In this document: piece after piece, positions 35,410-45,630 of the stretch
Numbering within the stretch: the first letter of the stretch is position 1
Layout: each line of letters begins with the position of its first letter
NCBI RefSeq assembly: GCF_022788635.1
Contig: NZ_CP076024.1
Span: 992,001-1,056,000, forward strand
Direction: 5' to 3'
DNA from: Methylobacter sp. S3L5C
Lineage (GTDB): Bacteria > Pseudomonadota > Gammaproteobacteria > Methylococcales > Methylomonadaceae
Length of the DNA: 64,000 nt
Notes under the pieces: generated by a model
Seen by the model: only the letters and a program-made list of their open reading frames with translations
Databases searched by the model: none
What the model was told of the DNA's origin: nothing
Made by a program: the position numbers and the translations under genes

Positions 35410-36027
35410 ATGAATGATAACGACGCTTTTATTTACGCCACCCTGCAATTGATTGATGCCGGACGCTTTATTGACAGTAAAGGCTGGGTTCCGGCAACCA
35501 GCGGTAATTTTTCCGCGCGATTGCCTGACGGGACTATTGCCATTACCGTTTCAGGCAAACATAAAGGCCAGTTAAAACCTGAAGATATTATGCAAATTGA
35601 TGCCGAGGCCAATTCTTTGGACGGAAAAAAACCGTCGGCAGAAACGGTACTACACACCACCTTATATAAACGTTTTCCAGATATTCAGTCTATATTGCAT
35701 CCGCATTCTCTTAATGCTACCTTGATTTCAAGAATTTTTACATCTGAAATCGTCCTGGAAGATTATGAGCTGTTAAAAGCGCTTCGTGGTATCACCACAC
35801 ATGAATCCCGATTTGTAGTGCCGATTTTCCCCAACGACCAAAACATCCCTCGCCTGGCAGAGCTTGTAGAGTATTACCTGGATAGCCACGGAGACTGTCA
35901 GGCCTATATCATTGCCGGACATGGGCTTTATACTTGGGGCAACTCGGTACAAGAAACGCTACGCCATCTTGAGGCACTGGACTTTTTATTTGATTGTGAA
36001 CTACGACTGCATGGAGTCAAAAACTGA
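35410..36027 (+). CDS. mtnB: Methylthioribulose-1-phosphate dehydratase
   Basis: 205 residues, class II aldolase fold. GWVPATSGNFSARL (about 25-38), PSAETVLHTTLY, SILHPHSLNATL (zinc histidines) and GHGLYTWG (third zinc histidine) identify MtnB of the methionine salvage pathway. The stop overlaps the start of mtnD (TGATG), and mtnC follows. Confidence 0.95.
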   Translation: MNDNDAFIYATLQLIDAGRFIDSKGWVPATSGNFSARLPDGTIAITVSGKHKGQLKPEDIMQIDAEANSLDGKKPSAETVLHTTLYKRFPDIQSILHPHSLNATLISRIFTSEIVLEDYELLKALRGITTHESRFVVPIFPNDQNIPRLAELVEYYLDSHGDCQAYIIAGHGLYTWGNSVQETLRHLEALDFLFDCELRLHGVKN

Positions 36028-36587
36028 TGAGCGCATTAACTATTTATCCTGATAACCAGCCCCAATACGGTGAACAATACACCGACTTTAGCTCTATCCA
36101 AAAACAACTTGGCAATATAGGTGTGCAATTTGAACGCTGGGAAGCCAAGTATACACTGACTGACACTGCCGATCAGAAGTCCGTACTTGAAGCTTACGCT
36201 GACTCAATAGACAAATTAAAGCATCAGTGCAGCTTCCAATCGGTAGATGTAATGAAACTAACGCCAGATCACCCGGAAAAAACTGCCTTTCGAGAAAAAT
36301 TTCTGGCTGAACACATCCATGATGACTTTGAAGTGCGTTTTTTTGTCGAAGGCCGTGGACTATTTTATTTACACAGCGAAGATAAAGTCTATGCCGTATT
36401 GTGCGAACAAGGTGATTTAATTAGCGTACCTGCCAATACTACACACTGGTTTGATATGGGTGAAAACCCTAAATTTACCTGTATACGCCTGTTCACCACA
36501 GCCGATGGTTGGGTAGCCAATTTTACCGGTAGCGAAATCGCCAAAACATTTCCGACATTTGATGAATACGTTGCCGAACTCTTATGA
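36027..36587 (+). CDS. mtnD: Acireductone dioxygenase
   Basis: 186 residues, cupin fold. The metal site EHIHDDFEVRFFVEGRGLFY (about 92-111) gives H-x-H-x4-E, and the fourth ligand is the H in NTTHWFDMG. The enzyme turns acireductone into the methionine keto precursor and formate with Fe, or an off-pathway product with Ni. It overlaps mtnC by four bases (ATGA). Confidence 0.95.
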   Translation: MSALTIYPDNQPQYGEQYTDFSSIQKQLGNIGVQFERWEAKYTLTDTADQKSVLEAYADSIDKLKHQCSFQSVDVMKLTPDHPEKTAFREKFLAEHIHDDFEVRFFVEGRGLFYLHSEDKVYAVLCEQGDLISVPANTTHWFDMGENPKFTCIRLFTTADGWVANFTGSEIAKTFPTFDEYVAELL

Positions 36588-37276
36588 TTAAAGCCATCGT
36601 CACCGATATTGAAGGCACAACCTCATCATTGGCTTTTGTCAAAGAAGTATTGTTTCCTTATGCACGGACAAATCTGGCGGATTATGTCCACCGTCATGCA
36701 CAAGAGCCAAAAGTTAAAGCATTACTCGCAGACTCTTGCCGGGAAGCAGGTACAGAACTTGATACCGGGCAGATAATTACACTGCTTATACAATGGCTCG
36801 ATGAAGATAAAAAAGTGACGCCATTAAAGTCATTACAAGGTTTGATCTGGGAAGCAGGTTATCAAAAAGGTGATTTCAAAGGCCATATTTATCAGGATGC
36901 CGCAGCTTGCCTCAAGATATGGAAAGCCAAGAAACTGGACTTATACATCTATTCATCAGGCTCCGTGCAGGCGCAAAAACTATTATTTGCCCATACTGAA
37001 TATGGCGATTTAACCCCCTTATTTTCGGGTTACTTTGATACTCATATCGGTGGCAAAAAAGAAGCAAAATCCTATGAAAACATAGCCCGACAGATAGGTT
37101 TTCCTGCAAATCAGCTATTGTTTTTATCGGATATTAAAGAAGAACTTGATGCCGCCAAAACCGCCGGCTTTAAAACTTTGTGGTTAACCAGGGATAGCAC
37201 TCCCGATCCACAAGCCGAACACCGGCAGATAAGCAGTTTTGATCGCGTAGTTTTGAATGCTGAAACATCCAAATAA
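36584..37276 (+). CDS. mtnC: Enolase-phosphatase E1
   Basis: 230 residues, HAD superfamily. AIVTDIEGTTSSLAFVKEVL gives the nucleophile D8 and the MtnC-type T-T-S sequence. IYSSGSVQAQKLLF is motif II and FLSDIKEELDAA motif III/IV. A bifunctional enolase and phosphatase that produces acireductone for MtnD. Last gene of the three-gene salvage unit; mtnA is not in the window. Confidence 0.95.
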   Translation: MIKAIVTDIEGTTSSLAFVKEVLFPYARTNLADYVHRHAQEPKVKALLADSCREAGTELDTGQIITLLIQWLDEDKKVTPLKSLQGLIWEAGYQKGDFKGHIYQDAAACLKIWKAKKLDLYIYSSGSVQAQKLLFAHTEYGDLTPLFSGYFDTHIGGKKEAKSYENIARQIGFPANQLLFLSDIKEELDAAKTAGFKTLWLTRDSTPDPQAEHRQISSFDRVVLNAETSK

Positions 37277-37414
37277 GTGATTAAAGAACTTAAAAGCATC
37301 TGCGGATAGTTGGCGCGTACGGCACACGCTAAGTATTCCTCTTTGTGCTGTAACTGGAATCGCTATCGCCTTTACCCATAATTCCGCTGAGTCTGACTGT
37401 AATACTGACGGTAA

Positions 37415-40400
37415 TTAATCCTTATCAATGTCATAATTTATTTTTACCCGTTGCGAGGTGCCTGCCTGGGTTTCAATATTTATGGCCTTGGTAATTTTAT
37501 ATTTTGATACCATGCCACCCTGTTTGTTAAATAAACCTACCTTGGCACCCACGTAAAAATCCGGGGTCAGATATTGACCAACAGCAACCAGGGTATCCTG
37601 TAGCGTCTTACCTTCTTGAACTTCAAACTCATCTATCCCCAGCTTATCGGTAATCCAGGCAGCCTTCCCGCCACCGTAGGATATTGCCGCAGCAGCCAGC
37701 ATATTTCCTTCTGACTGGCTTACCTGATTTAATGGCCCACCGGTAACCAAATAAGCCAGTGCTTCCGATTCCGGTAATGCTGGCTCTGAAGATATTCGGG
37801 TTTGCGGCGCTTTTAGAGAACCCGTCAATTCAAGAATGGCAGTAAACCTTTTACTTTTTGAAATGCGAATAGCCTCTACATCCAGCCAGGGATTATCAAC
37901 AGGGCCGTTAAATATAAAGCGGCCCTTGCGTACGGTAAGATCCTGCCCATAACTTTTGTAACGGGCTTTAACCATATCAACATTACCGCGCATGGCCATT
38001 TTCTCGCCAGCCGTTACAATATTTAAATTACCGGTCAGGTTAGTTTCCAGTCCTTGCCCGGAAAAACTGACTTGCTTGCCAAGATCAACAGCTATATTCG
38101 TATCAATACGGATAGCGACAGGTACATTTTCCTCAACTATTTTTTGCCCGAGTATAATTTCATCCGGACTGACTTTTACGGCATTTTCAGGAATATCCTC
38201 CAGCAACATGACCGCTTTTTGTACTTTTAATTTACCGCTAACCATCCCTTGTGCATCAGCAAATACCAGCTTTAAATCCGGCGAAACAGCTATTTGCGCT
38301 TCAGGCAACTTGGCAATCTCAAATTTCTCACCTTTTAGCATTAATTCAACAAGCCCGCCTGCTTGCGCCTGCAAACTTGCAAAACCATCAAGATTGATTA
38401 ACCCTTCACCCGACTTTGCCGCACCGGTTATCTGAATGCGGTCACTACTGTCGCCCGATGCCAATACCTGAAATTTAACGTCACGAAGGCTGATACCTAA
38501 ATCACCAACATCGGCACCACCCTCTGTAAAGCTTATTGCACCACTAGCTCCCGGTTTGTTCAAAGTACCTTGTAAAGCCACATCTGCATTCAGTTGTCCT
38601 TTAATATTCGATAACTGGAGTACAAAAGGATTTAGTAATGCAAACTCATGCATTGATGCGGCTATGTGACCGGACAGGGCCTGCGTTTTACCGGTATCGA
38701 TTTGCACTTGGGCTCGTAAATAATCCTGACCGACCAGCTTCATATCCATATCTGCCGATACCTTATCACCATTAATGGTGCCTGAAAGAGAAGATGCTCC
38801 CAAGGGAATTTTTGTTACCGCGCCACGCGGGCCTGATAAAATCGTCATCGGCGGACTATCAATTCGATAATTTCCGGAAAGCAGTCCTGCTTGCTGCTGC
38901 AGATCTGCATTGATATTAACCAGACCGTTTAGCTGCACTTGTTCAGATGAATCAGCCGACTTTAGTAGCGCAGGTAACACAGAACCGTTAATTTGAATAC
39001 GATTGACTTGTCCGCCTGAGGCAATAGCATGAAGATTAAAATCACGAAGGCCAAACTCCTGCCCGGTAATATCAACAGATCCATTAGTAAGGTCTATCTG
39101 ACCCGATATAAGCGGTTTTTTTACAGAGCCTTTCACGCTTAAGTCTGCGGTTAATAAGCCTTTAGTCCCGGACAATTGTGGAACAAATGCTTCCAACAGG
39201 GCAAACTCACGTAGTGATGCTGATATCTGACCACTAACAAACTGACTTTTACCGGTATCCACCTGTAACTGACTACGCACATAATCCTGGCCTGCCAACG
39301 CCAGATCAATATCTGCGGAAACAATATCATTGTTAAGTTTCCCTGACAGCCTCGATACATTCAATGCGACTTCTTTACCTTGTAATAAAAACCGGCTCGG
39401 TGACAGTTCAAGTTGATAATCACCCGTCAACAAACCCTTTTGTTTTTGTATTTCCGTATTGGCATTAAGTGTCCCATTTAGCTGTATTTGCTCAGGTAAA
39501 TAAGCCTTAATTAACGTAGAAGGTAATGCCATCGCTTTAAGCGCAAAATTAAGATCACCGTTACCAAGATAACTTCCATGCGTACAAAGTGAGGCAGTTT
39601 TTTGAATCAGACAGGCTTCATCAACAACCACATCAAGCCCTGAAGAACTTTGAGTCAGATTAACAACCAGATTTTTTTTCAGTCGCCAAAAACCTAAATC
39701 CCGGGAATCTAAATCCAGATTGGAAACGTCACCATGCCAGTTACCCGCGTTGAGACTCCCGGTTAATACTGTCGATAATTTCCCCTCGACGGAATTGATA
39801 TCCGCTTTAAAACTGTGCTGTAGTTGTGTACCCAAACCATCAAGCCGGATTGAGTCAACTTGCACGGCACCACTTTTTACCGCGCTTGCTGACAACTGTA
39901 TTTTCGAGGTTTTTTGCGGCTCTTGAGAATAATCAATATTGATGGCTAACTGCCGGGCGCTGTGTTCAGCGAAACGCAAGCGCTTGCCCTGAGCCTGAAA
40001 TTTTACAGTCGGATTACTCCATACCCCCTGCAATTGCCCTTCACCTTTCAGACTACCGCTCAAAGTTGGCCACAACGCCTGTAAATCCGGAGTATCAATA
40101 GACAGTTCAAGCTTAGCCTGCTCTTGTCCCATGGTGCCATTGACAGCAATTTTATTGGTACCGGAATTAATGTGCAATCCATCAACTTTCAGCACATCAC
40201 CGTTTATAACCAAGTTACCGTTTGCACTAACGGGTTTGCCACGTAATTGCCCCGACAGCTTGTTTATAGTGGCGTCAATTTGTAACGCCTTGGCATCCAA
40301 TTGACCTTTAACATGACTATTGAAAGTCAGGTTTCCGGGCAATTCGGGAAGTAATATTGCCGGATTAAAATCCTGTCCCGTTGCAAGTAAATCAAAAAAG

Positions 40401-41419
40401 GGCGAATCCTGCCAGGAAACATCCCCACTGATTTGAAATAATCCGGTCTTTGATTGTAGTGCCAATTTTTCAATGGCAAGAGCAGTCTGGCTACCTTTAC
40501 CCTTAAATGACACACTGGCCTCAGGTAAATACTGCTGGGTTAATTGCCCATTTAAGATCACCTGGTAATCGCCAAGCAAACCCGCCAGCTCCACACTACC
40601 CTGTTCACTTTTTATCTGGGGTACTGGACTGGTAATTGGCCAGACGACTTTACTCCAATCCGCACGCGCAGTTATTCGTGGCCTGGTTTGTAAATCATCC
40701 AAATGACCTTTTAAAGCCACTTTAAAGGGCGAGGATAAGCGGTTATCGAACAAAAGCTTGTTAATGTCACCAGTAATTGTTGTTGAACCTTGCCATAAGC
40801 CGTTTTGTTCGGCTTTAACCTGCCAATCAGACGTTACGCTAAAAGGAAAGCCTTTACCTAACGTCATCTGCCCTTTTACTGTTGCCGCAATAGCTTGTGC
40901 ATTAACAGTCAGTGCAGTGATTTTAAGCTGATCACCTTCAGTCGCCAGCGCTAGCTGTAGTTTTTCAAGTTTTTGCACAGCATCATTTTGATGAAACTGC
41001 ATATCCGTGAGCAGAAAATTATCGATAACAATCTGTAGCGGTATCAACCATTTGGCATTCAAATCAAAAGTACTTTTTTCTTGCGGCTCTTTTGTTTCGG
41101 TAACACTGACATTTACATCTGTGACTACTACGTCAATAATTTTTAAAATACCCGAAAAAAGTTGCTCAGGTTGCCAGGCAAAAACAAAGTTATCAATGGC
41201 TATTGTTTCCGTAGCACTCTGATAATGAAAACCTTTCAACGACACGCGATCCAGAAACCGGCCTTCTATTGTTATAACCGAAACTTGTGCAGGAAAAACC
41301 AGAAAAACCCTGCGTAACAGCCAGTCAGTGCCGGTTTCACTACTCATCAAACCCAATAAGCCAACAGGAACAACCAGTACTATCCAAATAATCATCAAAA
41401 GAGCCAGGCGCTTTTTCAT
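37415..41419 (-). CDS. tamB: Translocation and assembly module protein TamB
   Basis: 1334 residues, normal TamB size. One N-terminal membrane helix (about 5-25), a very long beta-rich repeat region, and the C-terminal TamB/DUF490 domain (about 980-1334) with VDMVKARYKSYGQDLTVRKG and ending VKINYDIDKD. It is an inner-membrane-anchored bridge that works with TamA and moves lipid or outer-membrane proteins across the periplasm. An internal duplication is visible: two stretches around residues 650-960 share phrases such as GQDYVRSQLQVDTGKSQ and GQDYLRAQVQIDTGKTQ. It overlaps tamA by four bases. Confidence 0.92.
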   Translation of the reverse strand: MKKRLALLMIIWIVLVVPVGLLGLMSSETGTDWLLRRVFLVFPAQVSVITIEGRFLDRVSLKGFHYQSATETIAIDNFVFAWQPEQLFSGILKIIDVVVTDVNVSVTETKEPQEKSTFDLNAKWLIPLQIVIDNFLLTDMQFHQNDAVQKLEKLQLALATEGDQLKITALTVNAQAIAATVKGQMTLGKGFPFSVTSDWQVKAEQNGLWQGSTTITGDINKLLFDNRLSSPFKVALKGHLDDLQTRPRITARADWSKVVWPITSPVPQIKSEQGSVELAGLLGDYQVILNGQLTQQYLPEASVSFKGKGSQTALAIEKLALQSKTGLFQISGDVSWQDSPFFDLLATGQDFNPAILLPELPGNLTFNSHVKGQLDAKALQIDATINKLSGQLRGKPVSANGNLVINGDVLKVDGLHINSGTNKIAVNGTMGQEQAKLELSIDTPDLQALWPTLSGSLKGEGQLQGVWSNPTVKFQAQGKRLRFAEHSARQLAINIDYSQEPQKTSKIQLSASAVKSGAVQVDSIRLDGLGTQLQHSFKADINSVEGKLSTVLTGSLNAGNWHGDVSNLDLDSRDLGFWRLKKNLVVNLTQSSSGLDVVVDEACLIQKTASLCTHGSYLGNGDLNFALKAMALPSTLIKAYLPEQIQLNGTLNANTEIQKQKGLLTGDYQLELSPSRFLLQGKEVALNVSRLSGKLNNDIVSADIDLALAGQDYVRSQLQVDTGKSQFVSGQISASLREFALLEAFVPQLSGTKGLLTADLSVKGSVKKPLISGQIDLTNGSVDITGQEFGLRDFNLHAIASGGQVNRIQINGSVLPALLKSADSSEQVQLNGLVNINADLQQQAGLLSGNYRIDSPPMTILSGPRGAVTKIPLGASSLSGTINGDKVSADMDMKLVGQDYLRAQVQIDTGKTQALSGHIAASMHEFALLNPFVLQLSNIKGQLNADVALQGTLNKPGASGAISFTEGGADVGDLGISLRDVKFQVLASGDSSDRIQITGAAKSGEGLINLDGFASLQAQAGGLVELMLKGEKFEIAKLPEAQIAVSPDLKLVFADAQGMVSGKLKVQKAVMLLEDIPENAVKVSPDEIILGQKIVEENVPVAIRIDTNIAVDLGKQVSFSGQGLETNLTGNLNIVTAGEKMAMRGNVDMVKARYKSYGQDLTVRKGRFIFNGPVDNPWLDVEAIRISKSKRFTAILELTGSLKAPQTRISSEPALPESEALAYLVTGGPLNQVSQSEGNMLAAAAISYGGGKAAWITDKLGIDEFEVQEGKTLQDTLVAVGQYLTPDFYVGAKVGLFNKQGGMVSKYKITKAINIETQAGTSQRVKINYDIDKD

Positions 41420-43146
41420 ATTCTTGCACCTGCCGCAAAATGGATCTGAAAGGAAGAATTCGATTCATTCATGGGCATGGCAAAATCAACCCGAACCGGG
41501 CCAAAGGGCGAATACCAGCGTACACCCAAGCCTACACCGGTTTTTAACACGATATTGCCCAGATTAAAGGCATCACCACTATCAACAAAAGCAGAAACTC
41601 CCCAGTCATCAAAAACAGCCTTTTCATATTCAAGGCTGAGTACCGTTAAAAACTTACCACCCATGACATAACCCTGACTATCCTTTGGCCCCAGTTCTTT
41701 ATAACCATATCCGCGAATACTGTTAATACCACCGGCATAAAACCGATAGGTTGGTGGTAATTTATCAAACTGATCAACCAATGTTGCACCCAGTTCTGTT
41801 CGTCCAATAAACGTACTTCGCCAAGGTAACGGGTACATCCATACTGCAGACAAATCGCCTTGAAAAAAGCTGACCTCGGACAACGGATTTTTATAACTGC
41901 CACTAACATCAAACTTTGCCCGATAGCCTTTATTTGGACGTAGCAAGTTATTCGAGACCGACTTAAGCCAACTGCCGCCTGGGACCAATAATAGTGTCTG
42001 GGTTGCTGTTGTCCCTATTGTAAAATCTTCATAATCAAGATCGAGAAAAAGCGTCTGCTTCCAGCCACTGTCCAGAGCATGTTTTAAACGCCCCGAGATT
42101 ATCACTGAAGCCATCTTGAAACTGGAAGTATCTTCACGTTTGAGTCCGCCGCCAAAGCTAAAGAAATCGCTAACCGGATTATTTAAAGGGACATTGTATT
42201 CTACGCTGGCAGTCGATAATACCGGTGAAAGATCAAACTCTGAGGTAAGAAAATGGCCTTTACGATTCAAGCGTCGATTAATATACGATGCACTCAACAA
42301 CGGACCGATATCGGTATCAAAACCGACTCCAAATGAATAATGATGCTTCTTCTTGGGCTGTAGATTAATCGTAACCGGCACTTGCCCATCAACAGTGTCA
42401 GTATCTGGATCTATGTCTACCATCTCAAAATAACCGGTTTTCGACAGATTGTTATGCGTTTTAGCCAATTGTTCGCTGGTGTAAAATTCTCCACTTTTTA
42501 TCGAAATGTATTTTTCTACAAACTCAGGATTCAAAATATCCTGCTTAATGACAATCTTGCCAAAAACCATGCGTTTTCCGGCGTCAAATACTAACTTGAT
42601 TTGCGCTTTATTAAGCTGTTTATCAATGATCAATTTTTTTTCTGTAAACGTCCCTTTCAAATAGCCTTTTTCCAGGGCCAATGCTTCAATTCGACTTTTC
42701 ATCTTTTCGTATTGGCTATGATCAAGAGGACTACCTGTTACTTTAACAAGTTTATCTCGCAACTTTTGAAACTCAGGGGCGTCATGGGCAGTGCCATTAA
42801 TAGCGATATCAACATCAGCGATATAAACCTGTGGACCTGGATCTATAGTAAAATCAGCGGTCCAGCACGCCTCACCAAAAGCCAATGATTTTTTAACTAC
42901 CGCATGGTAATAACCTAATGCTCGTAACCCTTTATCAATTTCTTGATCGGCTTTGACATATAAGCGACGTATTTTCCATTCCGGTGCCTCACACTTTTCC
43001 TTTTCCATGGACAACATAAGGCGAACATTATCGTTAACGTTACCTTTAAGCCCTGAAATATTTACTTCTGCAAAAATAGCAGGTGCGATAAAACTCAACA
43101 CCATTAATAAAAATGCTATCCTCATTGATCTCGAAATTTTCCACAT
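41416..43146 (-). CDS. tamA: Outer membrane assembly factor TamA
   Basis: 576 residues, Omp85 family. A signal peptide is followed by three POTRA domains (about 25-260, first with GNVNDNVRLMLSMEKEKCEA), then a 16-strand barrel with the family end GGINSIRGYGYKELGPKDSQ (about 467-486, the R-G-Y-x-x-x-x-L-G-P motif), and DFAMPMNESNSSFQIHFAAG at the C terminus. It inserts autotransporter-type outer membrane proteins together with TamB. Confidence 0.93.
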   Translation of the reverse strand: MWKISRSMRIAFLLMVLSFIAPAIFAEVNISGLKGNVNDNVRLMLSMEKEKCEAPEWKIRRLYVKADQEIDKGLRALGYYHAVVKKSLAFGEACWTADFTIDPGPQVYIADVDIAINGTAHDAPEFQKLRDKLVKVTGSPLDHSQYEKMKSRIEALALEKGYLKGTFTEKKLIIDKQLNKAQIKLVFDAGKRMVFGKIVIKQDILNPEFVEKYISIKSGEFYTSEQLAKTHNNLSKTGYFEMVDIDPDTDTVDGQVPVTINLQPKKKHHYSFGVGFDTDIGPLLSASYINRRLNRKGHFLTSEFDLSPVLSTASVEYNVPLNNPVSDFFSFGGGLKREDTSSFKMASVIISGRLKHALDSGWKQTLFLDLDYEDFTIGTTATQTLLLVPGGSWLKSVSNNLLRPNKGYRAKFDVSGSYKNPLSEVSFFQGDLSAVWMYPLPWRSTFIGRTELGATLVDQFDKLPPTYRFYAGGINSIRGYGYKELGPKDSQGYVMGGKFLTVLSLEYEKAVFDDWGVSAFVDSGDAFNLGNIVLKTGVGLGVRWYSPFGPVRVDFAMPMNESNSSFQIHFAAGARI

Positions 43147-43512
43147 TAATAGTGTATGACATGTTGTTTTTTATATTACCAACGCCAACTATACCCTTCT
43201 TTTTGATCAGCAGGGAAAGGTAAATAGAGGATTTTCCTGCAAGTGACTAAATTATTATCAATGAAAAAAACATTTTAACGGGCACCGTTTTCTATGTAGC
43301 AGGAAGGTTTACAAGGTAAATCACTATCCATCTAAAGAGCATTTATTTTCATGTAAAAAACAACAATACCAAAAGAAAATCATCCGGTTTTATTTACATA
43401 AAGCTTAAGCCTTATATTTTTTATAAAAAAATAAGCATGTACATAGAAACTGACATCCACCCAGTAATATCAGCCTTATCGTTTAAAATTTGTCTCAACA
43501 ATCAAGGTAGCT
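43147..43512. other. 366-bp gap without genes
   Basis: AT-rich divergent region between tamA and the protease gene. It must hold both promoters, but I see no strong consensus element, repeat or RNA. Confidence 0.5.
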
Positions 43513-43518
43513 TTGCCA

Positions 43519-44319
43519 ATGAGCATTAACAAAAAATTTATTCCATTTCTTAATAAATTGCCAATCAACTTAGCTTTATTAACTTTTATTGCCTTTTGTC
43601 TTTCTAAAAACAGTTATGGAGAACCCTCTCTTGCAAATACCTTGGCAGCCCTAAAACCGGGTATCGTCGCAGTGGGAACCTATATGCCAAAACGCAATCC
43701 CAAGGCAGTTTTTCTGGCTACGGGGTTTGCAGTAGGTGACGGTAGCCTGATTGTTACCAACGCACATGTCATTCCAGACAAGATTGATAATGAGCATATG
43801 GAACAACTTGCGATTTTCTATCATAAAGATAATGACGATAAAGCTATCCTGGCAGTAGCGGTAGCTATAGATAAAGAACATGATCTGGCAATTTTAAAAA
43901 TTACTGAAGAGCGCTTGTCACCACTCAAATTAGGCTCTGTGTCATCAGTACGCGAAGGACAATTGTATGCTTTTACCGGTTTTCCTATCGGTATGGTTTT
44001 AGGGCTTTATCCGGTTACTCATCGAGGCATAGTTTCGGCAATCACGCCTAATGTTATACCGATGATCAGAGCAGAACAGATCAATGCAAAAATACTCAAA
44101 CGACTGCAAGATCCGTACAATGTCTTTCAGCTAGATGCAACGGCTTATCCTGGAAATAGTGGCAGTCCTCTTTATGATCCTGATACGGGACTCGTTATAG
44201 GAGTCATTAATAAGGTTTTCGTACAGGAAAGCAAAGAAAACGTCTTATCAAAGCCTAGTGGAATTTCTTATGCAATACCGGTTAACCACGTTGAAAATAT
44301 TCTTAAAAAAGCGTTGTAG
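43519..44319 (+). CDS. Exported trypsin-like serine protease
   Basis: 266 residues from the ATG at 43519; a TTG six bases up is also in frame. A hydrophobic N-terminal segment (LALLTFIAFCLS) suggests export. The chymotrypsin-fold triad is intact: H in LIVTNAHVIPD, D in DKEHDLAILKI, and S in AYPGNSGSPLYDPD. There is no PDZ domain, so it is DegP-like only in its protease part. Target unknown. Confidence 0.85.
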   Translation: MSINKKFIPFLNKLPINLALLTFIAFCLSKNSYGEPSLANTLAALKPGIVAVGTYMPKRNPKAVFLATGFAVGDGSLIVTNAHVIPDKIDNEHMEQLAIFYHKDNDDKAILAVAVAIDKEHDLAILKITEERLSPLKLGSVSSVREGQLYAFTGFPIGMVLGLYPVTHRGIVSAITPNVIPMIRAEQINAKILKRLQDPYNVFQLDATAYPGNSGSPLYDPDTGLVIGVINKVFVQESKENVLSKPSGISYAIPVNHVENILKKAL

Positions 44320-44388
44320 TGACCACAGCCAATGTCTTGTCAGTACTTCATTTCATAAATACCAAGAATAGAGAAATGAGGTTACTTT

Positions 44389-44421
44389 ACAGATAACATC
44401 TCTTCGAGGGATGTTATCTGT
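44389..44421. terminator. Bidirectional terminator hairpin
   Basis: ACAGATAACATC (44389-44400) pairs perfectly with 44410-44421, extended by a few bases around a small TTCG-containing loop. It lies between the convergent protease and YeeE genes. There is no T run. Confidence 0.65.
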
Positions 44422-44484
44422 CCGGACTGAAGGTGATAGCCTAATCCATTACAAAATAGTTCTGTTCAGATCAAGAATAATAAA

Positions 44485-44898
44485 TTATTTTCGTTCAAAC
44501 AGGTTATAGGCAAAAAAACCCACATAAATTGTCACCACCAGTATAACCGGCTCCAATGACAATAATCCAAGTCCGGTAACAGCAGGGCCGGGACAATAAC
44601 CACTCATACCCCAGCCAATGCCAAAAATGGCGGCGCCCAATACCAGTGATTTATCAACCAACAATTTTTTTGAAAGGTGAAAACTCTCTGCCAATAATGG
44701 AGTCGGGCGTTTAAGAATCCACCGGAAAGAAATAAAAGCAACCGCCAATGCACCGATCATGACAAATATAAGACTGGGATCCCAGTTACCGGTAATATCC
44801 AGAAAATTGATTATTTTATTTGGATTAATCATCTGTGCAAGCGACAGGCCTATACCGAATAGTATGCCGCAGAGTAAAGCGATTAGATTTTGCTTCAT
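44485..44898 (-). CDS. YeeE/YedE-type membrane protein, second half-subunit
   Basis: 137 residues with four predicted helices. FGIGWGMSGYCPGPAVTGLG (about 97-116) carries the conserved cysteine motif of the YeeE/YedE sulfur-compound transporter family (thiosulfate uptake in the characterised members). It overlaps its partner gene by four bases; the two together make one full YeeE-type unit. Confidence 0.85.
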   Translation of the reverse strand: MKQNLIALLCGILFGIGLSLAQMINPNKIINFLDITGNWDPSLIFVMIGALAVAFISFRWILKRPTPLLAESFHLSKKLLVDKSLVLGAAIFGIGWGMSGYCPGPAVTGLGLLSLEPVILVVTIYVGFFAYNLFERK

Positions 44899-45326
44899 AC
44901 GGTAAGCTCCAGGCTATGACGAATAATGTAAACCGTTATCATGCCTGTCACCATAAAGGTCAGTGTGGCAATTAATGAACGAATCGATAAATTGGCAATG
45001 CCACAAATACCATGTCCACTGGTACAACCGCCGCTCATACGCGTACCAATACCAATCAGAATGCCACCTGCCCCCAATAAAAACAGCGGATAATTTTGGC
45101 GGGGTAGATTAAAATTCGGCATCACTAATTGAAAAATAACAGCGCCAAGAACCAGCCCGAACAAAAAAATCAATCGCCACATCCGATCGTTTTTTGGCGC
45201 AAAAAAAACGCCGTTCATGATACCGCTAATTCCTCCAATACGGCCGTTAAAGAGTAAAAGTAAAGTAACGCTGATGCCAATCAAAGCACCGCCGCCTAAT
45301 GCCGAAAAAGGCGTAAAATTTTCCAT
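44895..45326 (-). CDS. YeeE/YedE-type membrane protein, first half-subunit
   Basis: 143 residues. GTRMSGGCTSGHGICGIANL (about 96-115) is the conserved C-x-S-G-H-x-x-C-G motif of YeeE/YedE. About four membrane helices. Paired with the gene downstream as a split transporter of the PmpAB kind. Substrate not proven; a sulfur compound is likely. Confidence 0.87.
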   Translation of the reverse strand: MENFTPFSALGGGALIGISVTLLLLFNGRIGGISGIMNGVFFAPKNDRMWRLIFLFGLVLGAVIFQLVMPNFNLPRQNYPLFLLGAGGILIGIGTRMSGGCTSGHGICGIANLSIRSLIATLTFMVTGMITVYIIRHSLELTV

Positions 45327-45630
45327 ATCTATCTCAAAATAAAGGTTAATATCAAGTCTGCCAGGTCGTTAAGCTTATACCTGGCAATAAAAACAATATT
45401 AGCATACACTACTATACTTATTGAAATTTATCTCATTACTCATGCCCTGCCTTGGTTTTAAGCCCTACGCTATAAACTCAGACCTGCTTGGTTACAGTTA
45501 TACCTCAAGTTAAAAGTCGACAGCTTAAAAGAAAATGTCCGTTCTATCCGTTAACCATAAAATCAAGAATTCTAAAAAAAGGTGTATCCAGCTACAATAG
45601 CCCCATTTAAACCCAGACCAGAAGTTAAAA
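45327..45630. other. 304-bp gap without genes
   Basis: Divergent region between the YeeE pair and tex. Nothing beyond probable promoters is visible. Confidence 0.5.
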
